NCBI GenBank assembly: GCA_902364065.1
Contig: CABJCJ010000018.1
Coordinates: 1 to 53,056 of the forward strand
DNA length: 53,056 nucleotides
Direction of reading: 5' to 3'
Origin: Veillonellaceae bacterium SB90
GTDB taxonomy: Bacteria > Bacillota > Negativicutes > Selenomonadales > Selenomonadaceae
Positions 1-8,581 of this stretch are shown one piece after another (positions within the stretch are counted from its first letter, which is position 1; each line of letters starts with the position of its first letter). The notes under the pieces were generated by a model. The model saw only the letters and a program-made list of their open reading frames with translations, ran no database searches and was not told the DNA's origin. The position numbers and the translations under genes are program-made.

Positions 1-94
1 GCTTGGGGAAATCGTGTAAGACGCCAATTCTTCGGAGGCGGTGCAGTGGTTGTCGAACCAAGAATCTCCTGCCTTCAGGCATGGGGAGTGTCAA
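1..94 (+). mobile_element. Right end of an IS200/IS605-type element (partial)
   Basis: A short imperfect hairpin (66-88: arms CTCC-TGCC and GGCA-GGGGAG, TTCA loop) is followed four bases later by TCAA at 91-94. This layout resembles right ends of IS200/IS605 elements, where a hairpin precedes the cleavage tetranucleotide. In TnpB-encoding members this end also forms the 3' scaffold of the omega RNA, with the flanking DNA acting as guide. No complete transposase or TnpB frame is present in the window; it would lie to the left. The assignment rests on recalled motif resemblance, not alignment. Confidence 0.5.
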
Positions 95-209
95 GGTCTG
101 GGCTATTATCAAGCGGGCGTGTGGTCAGGACTTGCATTGGCATCGATTTGGGATACATATTGATGTAACATGGAAATGAGAATGTGTTGTATTGACGGGA
201 GGTGATATT

Positions 210-3200
210 ATGTGGCGAGCGAAGCTGCAGATTGAAATCTATCGGTTTCAGGATGGTGATGGCAACGTCATCCTGAAAGCTGTGAATCGAAAATATGCTC
301 AATTTATTTTGCATGCGTTCCGTAATGCTGGACTGGATGTGGAAGCTGGTGTGTTCCTGGATGCAGAGAATACGCTGCGCCTGCGCTGCCTGCCGGAGCC
401 TGCCCGCACGTATTTTCAGAAGGAACAGCAGGAACACCGGGTGGACTGGTACAGAGTCCTGATGGCTGATATGAAAGAGCACCTGGCGTCTGACCGTTTT
501 GAGGATGAGGAGACGATGACAGCGGCTTACGAGCGTTTGTTCCCAAAAGAATACTGGCCGTATTTTGAAGTCATGGTGCGTTATGCGTATCGTCGTTTTT
601 ATCGCGGCATCACGGCAGGAACGTCATGGCAGCAGGACTTTTATGATATGACGGACGGGCGGTGCCTGCGTATCTGCCGCTGCTATGATGAGGTTTGTCA
701 ATCTTTGCTCGAGCAGGCCTGCCAGCGGGAATATCCTCATGGCAGCTTTGCCTGGCTGGATACTTCGACGAATGATACGGCTCTGCAGGACGAGCAGATG
801 CTTGCGCTCATCCTGCCGGGAGAAGATGAGCGGGCGAAGGAGTTTTATCAGGAATTGCTCCGCTGGGTACAGAAAAACAAAAAGAAGTACAATTCAATCT
901 TGTCGCTGCAATCGGCTTTTGATGAGCAGGCAGCTATCCTTGCGTATGATTTGGATTTTCCGGATTTCAACGCTGTTGCTGCGAAAGCCTGGCTGCGGAT
1001 TTTTGCCTTATATCAGGAAAAACAGAATGAGGAGAAAGTCCATCATGTACATACATCCAAATTACGGGAACAGCTGGAGCATTATTTTAACGTAACGGAT
1101 TCTGGCATATATCAGCCGGCGAAGACTCCGGATTCTGGAGCCTTGCCTAAGCCAATCGTGAAAAAGGAAAAAGAAAAGGAAGAGGATGCAATGCCGCAAA
1201 CGTTTGGTCAGCGCCGCTATTATGCCGTGGCACGGGGGAAGGTTTGCGGGATTTTCCTGAATGAGGAATTTTACCAGCAGGCTTTGGGCAAAGATGAAGA
1301 CTGTGTCAGTGAGATTTTCTATTCGTACAAAGAGGCCAAACGCTGGCTGCGTGAGAAGCGTGAAGAGCTGCGGGCAGACAGAAAAGAAGCTGCTGCCGGG
1401 ACGCGTGTGCAGCAGTCGCTGCTGGATATCGCGCCGGTTCCCCAAAAAGCGGACGGGGAAGCCGCACTGACGAAGAAGAACATCAGCAGTGACAGGCATC
1501 AGTATCTCTTGGATATCCTTGCGGATATGCCGCTGGGCTCCGAGATCCTGCCCGATGATCGGTATTTGCCGAAAAATAGAGCGGCCATGCGGCAGGAGAC
1601 GTGCGATTTCCTTACGCATGCCCGTCAGCAGGGCGTCGCGGTCATGGCACGGCTTCAATATTTTGCCAGCCAGCATGACGATGCCAGGCATTCTTCCAAG
1701 CAGCTGGCGACGGCATTCCGCAAGGAGAAACAGATCCCGGCGAGCTACAAGCTGCTGCTGCAGGATCTCTTTGCGCAGTTGAATCCAGCTCCTGACGGGA
1801 AGGGGAAAGCTCCTGCCGTGACTGTGGAGGCTACCGATAAAAACGATGCGGAAGATCAAGCATTCCTTGTACAGCTGGCGGCAGACCGAACATATTTCCT
1901 GACACTCGCTGTTGATGCGGATGAAGCGGTGAGCCAGGCGGATGCCATGCGCGCTTATGAAGTGTCGCGTCACTGCCCGCTGCGGACGGCAGCGGATGCG
2001 TATCTGTTTGCCGCTTCCTTTTCGCTGCTGTTCGCGTATAACGGGCGGCCGCAGCAGCTCCCGCGCTACATGACCTGCATGCTCAACCGTTTGAAGACGG
2101 CGCGCTGTATGCGGACGCATGAAGCTATTTACATGTATCGTCAGGATTTTTGCTACGTGGTGGTCTACGGCCTGCGGTTCTGTATTGCTCCGGTCGATCC
2201 GGATGATGCGTTTTCTCCGCTGGCAGATTTGCTGGCGCAGAGCGAGAAGCTGGATGTCAGCGCGTTCCCGCTTCGTGCCTGGCAGCGGGCGTTGGCTTGC
2301 CAGAAGGTTTGCGGGAACAGCATGGTGACGCAGAACATCGAAACGGCCCTCATCCGGCTGAACGATTTTATCGCGCAAGGACGCATCAGTTTGAATGAGC
2401 GCGGCTTCCAGTATCTCTGGCAGCCGGATCCGCAATTTCGCGCGCGGGCGCAGCAACTGTTGCCGTATCTCGTGTGCGATGCGGCGGACCACTCTGTGCT
2501 CGGCTGGTTCCGCTGCCGGCAGGAAGCGGAACTCTTCCGGCAGGTGCTCTTCATCTGTCTGTCCGCAAAGCATTGTGATGTCCTGGATGCGGCGGACCAT
2601 CGCGTTTCGCGGCCTCCATCTTATGGTGTGTATGAGACGAGGGGTCAAAGACATCTTCTGATGGCTGCAACACTTGGAGAAGATACCGCCCAGCAGATCC
2701 GGGCGGCCTTCAAGATACAGCGCAAGAACCGGGGCTATCGTGTGATCCTGCTCGACCAGGAACGCGAAGCGGCGATTGAGGCGTATTATACCTGTTTTTC
2801 CAATGACTTCCTGCATTTGCCGGGGTTCCTTGATACGAGCCGCAGCCTTTATGAGGAGCTCTATGATTTCGTGTCCGAGCAGGAGCCGAGGCTGGTGAGT
2901 GAGCAGTCTGTGCCGGTACTGACGGAACAGTACCGTTCGTTGCTGACGGCTGCTGATCAGGAGGACTGGCCACAGGAAATCGAGGCACTTCTGACGGCTA
3001 TTGTAAAGCGTGTCCGCTATGAGCGAAATTATAAGCCTGTCCCGTTCACGCCCGGACTCGCGGAGAAGGAAGCATGGAGAACCCAGGCGCGTGCACGATT
3101 CTTTGCCAGCACGGACTCGGCGGATGCGGAGCAGGATGCTGCGGGCGAGCCAAATTCGGCAGCAGAACTTTTGGATGTGCCGGCGGAGCCGGCGCGCGGC

Positions 3201-5774
3201 AATTCCGAACAGCTCGGACAGATTGAACAGACTGAACAGACTGAACAGGCTGAGCGGCAGGATGAGTCCGTCTCGAATCCCGCTCTGTCCGTTTTTCGCG
3301 GCATCCAGTTTGACAAGCATATTTTCCGTCATGTGCCGGCTGCGTATCAGGAGCGGTTCCGGCGAACATTTGCGAAGCGTCTCATCAAGATGCAGAAGAT
3401 CTTTTCCGGAGAAGCCCGGGCGGCCGGCAACGATTTCAAGTTCGTGGCAGGCAGGAATAAACGGCGTGTCTTCAAGCGGCGCGTCGGAGATCATCGTCTC
3501 AGCATGGTCTATAAAGACGGCATCCTGACGCTCCTGGCTTTGAGCAGCCACGACCGGCAGATGGCGGATATCCGCAAGCTTAAGGGCAAGAGCATCGGCT
3601 ATGTCTACTATGATACGGCGGACTTCCTGCGGCAGCTATCTTCCTGGCCGGAGCAGGGCAGGAAACACCATCTGTCGTTTGGAGATTATCTGGCGACGCC
3701 GACACATTTTGTCTTCGACGACGATCAGAAAGCGGCGATGGAGAGCGCCAAACGCGCTGAGAATCTCTCAGTCATCGGCAATGCCGGCGCGGGCAAGTCG
3801 GTCATCGGGCTCAAGTGGCTGCGCCAGGAGCTGCGGCAGCCGCATCACGATGCGCTTTATCTGACGATGTCGGAGAATCTCGTCTACACGCTGTCGTTTG
3901 AGTTCGAGAAGGAGCAGCTTGAGGACGGCAAGGTCCTGCCTTCCAAGGCTGAGATCCGCACGACGTTTGATTTTCTGCGGGCGGCAGTCAAGGCCATCCA
4001 TCCGGAAATCCCCGAAACACAGCTCTTGAACGCCGCGCAGAGCTACGCGGCCTTTTCTGCTTTCTGGGCTGAGCATGTCGATTGGACGCAGTTCTGGCAT
4101 CGCAAGGACCCAGACTTTGCCCGGCAGACGGAAGAGATGACGCGGCTCGCGGCTTGGCGGGAGATTCACGGTATCATCAAGGGGGCCGTGCCGGAGGATA
4201 TCGATTACGGGCGGCTCCAGAAAATACGGGAGGCCTTGTCTCCTGCGGAGTATCAGGACCGGCTGCGCCGGGAGAAAAAGGCAAGCAGGAGCACGGTGCT
4301 CTGGGAGACGGTGCTCTACCGTGTCTATGAGAGGTATCAGCAGTATCTGCACCGCCATCATCTCTTTGACGACAACGACATGGCCCGGCTGCTGCTCAAG
4401 AGCACGAAGCATCACGAGTATCCATACGGTGCCGTCTTCGTGGATGAATGCCAGGATCTCACACAGAGGGAGCTGCTGGCCATCTTTCATCTGCTCAGCG
4501 GCACGCGCCATAAGCGCATGGCTTCCGACCGCTGCCAGATGGTGCAGCCGACGTATTTTGACGAGGGCTGGATGCGCACGACCTCGAACGCGTATGACCG
4601 GGCACAGGGACATCATGTGGAGGCCTCCGGGCTCCGGCCGCGCTTTTTGCATTACAATTATCGCTCGAGCCGCAGCATCATCGACTTCCAGAATTATCTG
4701 GTCCGGTATTTCCGTACGGCAGGACTTTTGACGCTGCGTCAGGATGAGATGCATGAAATCACGGTGCCGCCCATGACCATGCAGGGCATGCGGCCCGTCT
4801 GGGTGGCCGCCGGCGAGAAGAACCGGCGGCTCCTGATCGATGAGCTCTGGCGCAAGGTCCCGCAGAGCGATCTGCAGACCATCTTTGCCTTTGAGGGAGC
4901 CCGCGGCAGGCAGGACTTCCCGCTGACAGAGGAGGATGCCGTGACCGACATCCTCCACTGCAAGGGCATGGAATATCCTTCGGTGCTGCTCTACGATGTG
5001 CTTTCGGAGACGGGAGGCAATCCGGCGATGGCCTGGAAGTATTTCTATGTCGGCGCCACGCGCAGCAATGCCTGCCTGATTATCTATGAGGAAGATGCCG
5101 TTCCGGGCACGAAAATCTATGAATTCCTCGAAGATGCTGTTTGTGAAGGCCTCATCGATTATGCGGATGACCTCACGGGCAAGGCGGATTATGGTGAAAT
5201 GACCTGGCTCGGCTATCTGTATCAGGGCGTCCGCGAGAATGTGGCGGAAAACCGGCTGGAGACGGCCGAGCATGCCCTGAATTTCGGTCAGTACGACCTG
5301 GCCCTGCGTATTTACGAGGCCGAAGGACGCGACGCCAATATGATTGCCTATTGCCGCGGCCGCCTGCTCGAAAGCCGCGGGGCGTATGCCGCGGCCCTGC
5401 GGGCGTATGCGGGGATCGCTGCCGACTGGTCGGATCATGGCCGCACGCGCCGTCATGCACCGGAAACGATGATGGCGCGCCCGGATATCGCTGGTAGTGA
5501 ATTTCTGGCGGCCTATGCGCTTACCGGCAGGGCCGGCAAAGATTTCATCACCGCAGCGCAGCAGGCCTGGCGCTATAAATACGGCATGGGCGAGGAGCAG
5601 GGCAGCAAGGATGCCGCGAACTTCTATGAGGCCCTGTTCGAAGGCCTCCGGGTGTATCCATGGCTGCAGACATCCCTCGCTGGCTGGGCGGCCAATGCCG
5701 CGCAGCGGATCCAGTCGGATTACCGGCAGGTGCATCAGGCTGTCTGTCAGTGGCCGCTGCACGAAGCAGAATAA
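210..5774 (+). CDS. Giant SF1 helicase with hybrid-binding and RelE-like domains
   Basis: 1854 residues from ATG 210, preceded by GGGAGGTGA with ideal spacing; the in-frame TTG at 192 lies upstream of this SD and is less likely. Seen domains: about 333-380 resembles the RNase H1 N-terminal hybrid-binding/viroplasmin domain (YYAV..GK..GIF, ending EAKRWL). About 1029-1120 resembles a RelE/ParE-like fold (KRRVGDHRL..VYKDG, then SSHDR). From about 1175 there is an SF1 (UvrD/Rep-type) helicase with Walker A GNAGAGKS at 1190-1197, Walker B VFVDECQD around 1412, NYRSS at 1483 and VGATRS at 1614. The last 180 residues are helical and TPR-like. Residues 1-330 and 400-1000 are unrecognised. Known SF1 helicases translocate on nucleic acid with ATP; a nucleic-acid surveillance or anti-phage role is inference from the architecture and the downstream coiled-coil partner. 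The helicase call is firm, the two accessory domains less so. Confidence 0.8.
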   Translation: MWRAKLQIEIYRFQDGDGNVILKAVNRKYAQFILHAFRNAGLDVEAGVFLDAENTLRLRCLPEPARTYFQKEQQEHRVDWYRVLMADMKEHLASDRFEDEETMTAAYERLFPKEYWPYFEVMVRYAYRRFYRGITAGTSWQQDFYDMTDGRCLRICRCYDEVCQSLLEQACQREYPHGSFAWLDTSTNDTALQDEQMLALILPGEDERAKEFYQELLRWVQKNKKKYNSILSLQSAFDEQAAILAYDLDFPDFNAVAAKAWLRIFALYQEKQNEEKVHHVHTSKLREQLEHYFNVTDSGIYQPAKTPDSGALPKPIVKKEKEKEEDAMPQTFGQRRYYAVARGKVCGIFLNEEFYQQALGKDEDCVSEIFYSYKEAKRWLREKREELRADRKEAAAGTRVQQSLLDIAPVPQKADGEAALTKKNISSDRHQYLLDILADMPLGSEILPDDRYLPKNRAAMRQETCDFLTHARQQGVAVMARLQYFASQHDDARHSSKQLATAFRKEKQIPASYKLLLQDLFAQLNPAPDGKGKAPAVTVEATDKNDAEDQAFLVQLAADRTYFLTLAVDADEAVSQADAMRAYEVSRHCPLRTAADAYLFAASFSLLFAYNGRPQQLPRYMTCMLNRLKTARCMRTHEAIYMYRQDFCYVVVYGLRFCIAPVDPDDAFSPLADLLAQSEKLDVSAFPLRAWQRALACQKVCGNSMVTQNIETALIRLNDFIAQGRISLNERGFQYLWQPDPQFRARAQQLLPYLVCDAADHSVLGWFRCRQEAELFRQVLFICLSAKHCDVLDAADHRVSRPPSYGVYETRGQRHLLMAATLGEDTAQQIRAAFKIQRKNRGYRVILLDQEREAAIEAYYTCFSNDFLHLPGFLDTSRSLYEELYDFVSEQEPRLVSEQSVPVLTEQYRSLLTAADQEDWPQEIEALLTAIVKRVRYERNYKPVPFTPGLAEKEAWRTQARARFFASTDSADAEQDAAGEPNSAAELLDVPAEPARGNSEQLGQIEQTEQTEQAERQDESVSNPALSVFRGIQFDKHIFRHVPAAYQERFRRTFAKRLIKMQKIFSGEARAAGNDFKFVAGRNKRRVFKRRVGDHRLSMVYKDGILTLLALSSHDRQMADIRKLKGKSIGYVYYDTADFLRQLSSWPEQGRKHHLSFGDYLATPTHFVFDDDQKAAMESAKRAENLSVIGNAGAGKSVIGLKWLRQELRQPHHDALYLTMSENLVYTLSFEFEKEQLEDGKVLPSKAEIRTTFDFLRAAVKAIHPEIPETQLLNAAQSYAAFSAFWAEHVDWTQFWHRKDPDFARQTEEMTRLAAWREIHGIIKGAVPEDIDYGRLQKIREALSPAEYQDRLRREKKASRSTVLWETVLYRVYERYQQYLHRHHLFDDNDMARLLLKSTKHHEYPYGAVFVDECQDLTQRELLAIFHLLSGTRHKRMASDRCQMVQPTYFDEGWMRTTSNAYDRAQGHHVEASGLRPRFLHYNYRSSRSIIDFQNYLVRYFRTAGLLTLRQDEMHEITVPPMTMQGMRPVWVAAGEKNRRLLIDELWRKVPQSDLQTIFAFEGARGRQDFPLTEEDAVTDILHCKGMEYPSVLLYDVLSETGGNPAMAWKYFYVGATRSNACLIIYEEDAVPGTKIYEFLEDAVCEGLIDYADDLTGKADYGEMTWLGYLYQGVRENVAENRLETAEHALNFGQYDLALRIYEAEGRDANMIAYCRGRLLESRGAYAAALRAYAGIAADWSDHGRTRRHAPETMMARPDIAGSEFLAAYALTGRAGKDFITAAQQAWRYKYGMGEEQGSKDAANFYEALFEGLRVYPWLQTSLAGWAANAAQRIQSDYRQVHQAVCQWPLHEAE
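3222..3257 (+). repeat. Coding 9-bp tandem repeat (EQT)n
   Basis: Four 9-bp units (two identical ACTGAACAG copies flanked by one diverged copy on each side) encode an acidic, Gln-rich linker around residues 1005-1016 of the helicase. It lies between the unknown region and the RelE-like domain, so copy-number change would alter linker length without breaking the frame. Confidence 0.75.
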
Positions 5775-5791
5775 GAGAAAGGAAATGCCAT

Positions 5792-6469
5792 ATGTCAATG
5801 GATTTGGACAGCAAAGAAGAACTCAGCCGCGTCTGCGAAACGATTATCGGCTATCAGAAGGGGCTGGAGGACATTGAGAAATACATCAGCCGACTCAATC
5901 AGTATGTATCTGGACTCGATGCGGATCTCAAGGCATCTGACCCCGCGGGAACATTTGCCGCCTATGGGAAATCGCTTGAAGAACTGCAGAAACAGGTCGA
6001 GGCAGTCAAGGCATTGACGGAAGCGATGCGCGACGGCCAGCACGGGCTCATCGCCGAGTCGCGCGTCATCAGCCGTTTCAACGAGCGCGTCGAGCGCTTC
6101 GAACTCGCCATGAAATCCTTCAACCAGCGTGTGGACAGCCTGAGCCAGAAGCTCTACAATAAGGATTTCAACAATGCCATCAAGGCAATGCACACCATCG
6201 CGGAGGACAGCCGGCAGTCGGCGACATATGAATACCGTCATGTGACCAATCACGACTATGAGATCCTTCGGCATGAATACGAATCGTCGCTGCAAAAATG
6301 CCGGCAGAAGGGCGTGGTCATGCGGTATCTCGCCGCGATGACCGAAGCCCTTGTCGATACGCGGCTCAAGCGGGAAGAGTTTGAATCCCTGCAGCGCCTG
6401 ACCGAAAAAATGCTGCACAGCGACAGCAGGGCATTGAAGGCGTTCCTGCAGGATGTGCAGCAGGAATGA
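5792..6469 (+). CDS. Coiled-coil protein, partner gene of the giant helicase
   Basis: 225 residues from ATG 5792, preceded by AGAAAGGAAA and only 17 bp after the helicase stop, so almost certainly co-transcribed with it. It has no signal peptide, membrane segment or recognisable enzyme motif. The sequence is rich in Glu, Lys, Gln and Leu with long heptad-like stretches (about 5-60 and 65-130), consistent with an extended coiled coil. An internal part reads like a structural scaffold (SLSQKLYNKDFNNAIKAM). A bidirectional hairpin terminator ends the unit immediately downstream. I do not recognise a family. Co-transcription suggests it acts with the helicase as a scaffold or regulator, but this is inference only. 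Confidence 0.75.
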   Translation: MSMDLDSKEELSRVCETIIGYQKGLEDIEKYISRLNQYVSGLDADLKASDPAGTFAAYGKSLEELQKQVEAVKALTEAMRDGQHGLIAESRVISRFNERVERFELAMKSFNQRVDSLSQKLYNKDFNNAIKAMHTIAEDSRQSATYEYRHVTNHDYEILRHEYESSLQKCRQKGVVMRYLAAMTEALVDTRLKREEFESLQRLTEKMLHSDSRALKAFLQDVQQE

Positions 6470-6475
6470 GAAGAT

Positions 6476-6518
6476 AAAATGGCAGCAGCCCGCAGGAAAC
6501 GCAGGCTGCTGCCATTTT
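6476..6518. terminator. Bidirectional intrinsic terminator
   Basis: Perfect 15-bp inverted repeat (6476-6490 and 6504-6518) with a 13-base loop. It starts AAAAT and ends ATTTT, so it can terminate both the helicase/coiled-coil operon and the convergent gene on the minus strand. Confidence 0.9.
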
Positions 6519-6520
6519 GG

Positions 6521-6808
6521 TCATCGGTTCTTGTGCATGACGTATTTGTCGGTGGCGATGTCGAGCATCTCCTGCCAGGAGGAGAACTTCGTGCTTTTCC
6601 TGACCCAGGCGTCCATCTGCTCTTCGGGCAGGGCTTCGAAGTCGCGCTGGCTTTCAATGCCGAACCTGCCGCCCTGCAGAAATTTCTCGAAGGTGCGGAA
6701 TTTCGTATAGCGGCGCATGAAGGAGGTGTTGAAGACCTCGTCGAAGTCCACGAGTTCCGGCGTGGTCTGGTGCGGGAGCTTATAGTAACCGGTGATTTTG
6801 ATTGACAT
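6521..6808 (-). CDS. Small conserved-looking protein of unknown function
   Basis: 95 residues starting MSIKITGYYKLP. The ATG at 6808 is preceded by AGAAGGATC at normal spacing. A longer in-frame start at 6847 exists but lacks an SD and would overlap the likely promoter leader. The protein is soluble, rich in aromatic and charged residues (TSFMRRYTKFRTFEKFL), with no signal peptide or membrane segment. I do not recognise a family. It is convergent with the helicase operon, sharing its bidirectional terminator, and has its own extended -10 promoter, so it is not obviously part of that unit. Confidence 0.7.
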   Translation of the reverse strand: MSIKITGYYKLPHQTTPELVDFDEVFNTSFMRRYTKFRTFEKFLQGGRFGIESQRDFEALPEEQMDAWVRKSTKFSSWQEMLDIATDKYVMHKNR

Positions 6809-6869
6809 GATGATCCTTCTTTCTGATGTTTGGATGTTCGGATGCAATGCGGAAAACGTTATCGTGATA

Positions 6870-6878
6870 ATTGTATCA
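6870..6878 (-). promoter_or_regulatory. Extended -10 promoter for the 95-residue protein
   Basis: On the minus strand the sequence TGATACAAT gives an extended -10 (TGn plus TACAAT, 6870-6875). There is no good -35. It lies about 60 bp before the ATG at 6808. Confidence 0.4.
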
Positions 6879-6947
6879 GAAGCGGCGCATTTCTGCCATT
6901 CGCAGACTATGACGGACTGAAAGAGAGAATGAGTCTCTCAAAAGGAT

Positions 6948-6976
6948 TTGACAGTTGTCCGGAAATCATGTAGGCT
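6948..6976 (+). promoter_or_regulatory. Possible promoter of the beta-barrel gene
   Basis: A perfect TTGACA (6948-6953) is followed 17 bp later by the poor -10 TAGGCT (6971-6976). The leader to the ATG at 7044 would be about 60 nt. Only the -35 is convincing. Confidence 0.35.
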
Positions 6977-7043
6977 TAGATTGTATTACTGGATATTCTG
7001 TATCCATACCATTCTATACGATTTGATTTTGGAGGGACAGCTT

Positions 7044-7544
7044 ATGAAAAAATCAGCACTGCTGACGGCGGCAATGCTCCTCGTCAGTTCTTCCTGCGCC
7101 TTGGCGGCGCCAATCAATCAGATGGCCAATCATGAGACGGCCGTCGGTGTTGGCACGAAAGAGAGCTACATCGAGCATAAAGTCACGAACAAGGCCACGG
7201 TCGGCTTCCAGTATGCAGACCGCGATGAGAAGGGCGACCACAAGGACGCCTATCTGCAGTATGATGTCGTTGGTTCCGAGCTCAAGGTAATCGGTGGTTA
7301 CCGTTGGAATCTGCCGAACGATAAGGACAATGCCTTTGCCGGTGTTGCAGTCAGCACGCCGAAGATCATGGGCTTTGACGCTTATGCATCGTACGTGTCA
7401 GGCAAGGATTTCAATGAGACGCAGGTCGGTATCAACAAGAACTTACTGCTCAACGTTGATCTCAACGTCAATTATCATAACTTCAAGCCCGATGAGGGCA
7501 GCCGTGAAAATGGCGTCGGTGTCGGCGTGACGGTGAAGTTCTGA
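7044..7544 (+). CDS. Small exported beta-barrel (outer membrane) protein
   Basis: 166 residues from ATG 7044 after GGAGGGAC; upstream in-frame codons lack an SD. Residues 1-22 form a classical Sec signal peptide (MKKSALLTAAMLLVSSSCALA, cleavage near ALA-AP). The mature part alternates polar and hydrophobic residues in strands (VGFQYADRD, KVIGGYRWN, FDAYASYVSG, LNVNYHNF). It ends VGVTVKF: a terminal Phe preceded by alternating hydrophobics is the usual recognition signal for BAM-inserted barrels. At this size an eight-strand barrel is plausible. It indicates a diderm cell. Function (porin, adhesin or structural) cannot be told. It is monocistronic, closed by a strong terminator. Confidence 0.75.
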   Translation: MKKSALLTAAMLLVSSSCALAAPINQMANHETAVGVGTKESYIEHKVTNKATVGFQYADRDEKGDHKDAYLQYDVVGSELKVIGGYRWNLPNDKDNAFAGVAVSTPKIMGFDAYASYVSGKDFNETQVGINKNLLLNVDLNVNYHNFKPDEGSRENGVGVGVTVKF

Positions 7545-7597
7545 GTACTTTGGCGACCAGGTCCGATCTTCATTCCGTGAGGATGGTGGAGGACGGG

Positions 7598-7646
7598 AAA
7601 AGCCGCCGCGTGAAGCAGAAGGATCTGCTCCACGCGGCGGCTTTTT
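7598..7646 (+). terminator. Strong intrinsic terminator
   Basis: 15-bp inverted repeat (7598-7612 and 7631-7645) with a small inner stem, followed by T's. It begins with AAAA and so can also act on the convergent phosphoribosyltransferase gene. Confidence 0.9.
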
Positions 7647-7670
7647 GCAAGACGGGTCTAAGGTGCCGGC

Positions 7671-8222
7671 TTACTCGGCATCGAAGAGCGGCAGCGGCTG
7701 GAGGTAGATGATGTCCTCGCGCTGGGCGGCATCGCCTTCGGCGAGCACGCAGGCCTGGCCGATGACATGGCCGCCGGCCTTTTCCGTCAGCTCGACGAGG
7801 GCTTTCATCGAGCCGCCCGTACTGATGACATCGTCGAGCAGCAGGATGTTGTGACCCTTGACGCGTTCAATGTCGGCGCCGTCGAGGCAAAGCTTCTGTG
7901 TGCCCTTGGTCGTGATGGAGACATCCTCGACCCAGAGTGCGTTTTCCATATAGGCTTTGACGGATTTGCGGGCCACGATGTAGCGGTCCATGCCGAGCTC
8001 GCGCGCCAGTTCTTCAGCGAGCGGGATGCCTTTTGTTTCGGCCGTCAGGATGTAGTCCGTGCCGGCGGGAACTTTTTTGGCGAGCTCGTGGGCGCAGGCA
8101 CGCGTCAGGCTCACGTCGCCGAGCATGACAAAGCCGGCGATTGCGAGCTTGTCATTGATGTTGAGTACCGGCAGGTCGCGTTTGCAGCCTGCGATGTTTA
8201 ACGTATAGAATCTATCTGCCAT
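7671..8222 (-). CDS. Adenine/xanthine-type phosphoribosyltransferase
   Basis: 183 residues from ATG 8222 with GGAGAGGTG upstream. The type I PRTase signature for PRPP binding, ILLLDDVISTGGS (about 125-137), is present. A flexible-loop region follows the KSVKAYMENALWVEDVSITT segment, and there is an N-terminal hood-like part. Length and order match the Apt family (COG0503), which makes AMP or XMP from the free base and PRPP in the cytosol. Substrate cannot be decided from sequence alone; a purine PRTase-type regulator is a weaker alternative. It has its own promoter (8253-8281) and ends at the terminator shared with the beta-barrel gene, so it is monocistronic. Confidence 0.8.
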   Translation of the reverse strand: MADRFYTLNIAGCKRDLPVLNINDKLAIAGFVMLGDVSLTRACAHELAKKVPAGTDYILTAETKGIPLAEELARELGMDRYIVARKSVKAYMENALWVEDVSITTKGTQKLCLDGADIERVKGHNILLLDDVISTGGSMKALVELTEKAGGHVIGQACVLAEGDAAQREDIIYLQPLPLFDAE

Positions 8223-8252
8223 GTTTGCACCTCTCCATAATGGTATATCTTC

Positions 8253-8281
8253 ATTATACTATGATTAGATGGGAGGTGCAA
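8253..8281 (-). promoter_or_regulatory. Sigma-70-type promoter of the phosphoribosyltransferase
   Basis: Minus strand: TTGCAC, 17-bp spacer, TATAAT (-10 at 8253-8258, -35 at 8276-8281). The leader to the ATG at 8222 is about 25 nt. Confidence 0.75.
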
Positions 8282-8329
8282 TTGTGTTCAACCGGGCAGG
8301 AATGTAGAAATCAGAAAGGAAGAGGAAAA

Positions 8330-8575
8330 ATGGAAACCCATCAGGAAGAATCATTCCGCGAGGAGCAGCGTGCCGTGGAGGAGATCACGCATATGCTGCT
8401 GCATGCCCTGACGGAGGACGGCATCGGTGAGCAGCTCGACGCGGCCAGATCCCAGCAGGAGGTCTACGACGTGCTGAAGACCCTGCCGTACTTCACGCTC
8501 ACGATGGAAGAATTCCGCATCGGCATCGAGGCCCTGCGCCAGCAGCAGGCCGAGATTCATCAGCATGAGGATTGA
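8330..8575 (+). CDS. Small helical protein of unknown function
   Basis: 81 residues from ATG 8330 after AGGAAGAGG; the longer frame from 8225 has no SD and would cover the divergent promoter. The sequence is almost wholly helical and acidic/Gln-rich (HQEESFREEQRAVEEITHML, then EEFRIGIEALRQQQAEIHQ). It has no signal peptide, cysteines or metal-binding motif. I do not recognise a family. It is divergent from the phosphoribosyltransferase gene and convergent with the aminotransferase gene, with a bidirectional terminator directly after it, so it forms its own small transcription unit. Confidence 0.65.
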   Translation: METHQEESFREEQRAVEEITHMLLHALTEDGIGEQLDAARSQQEVYDVLKTLPYFTLTMEEFRIGIEALRQQQAEIHQHED

Positions 8576-8581
8576 TTCCGG

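Noticed and set aside
1062..5798. Two long minus-strand open frames (829 and 676 codons) opposite the helicase gene
   Set aside because: Shadows of the + strand gene; rich in Arg/Leu/His, with no domain logic, and no promoter or SD. The helicase frame has full motifs.
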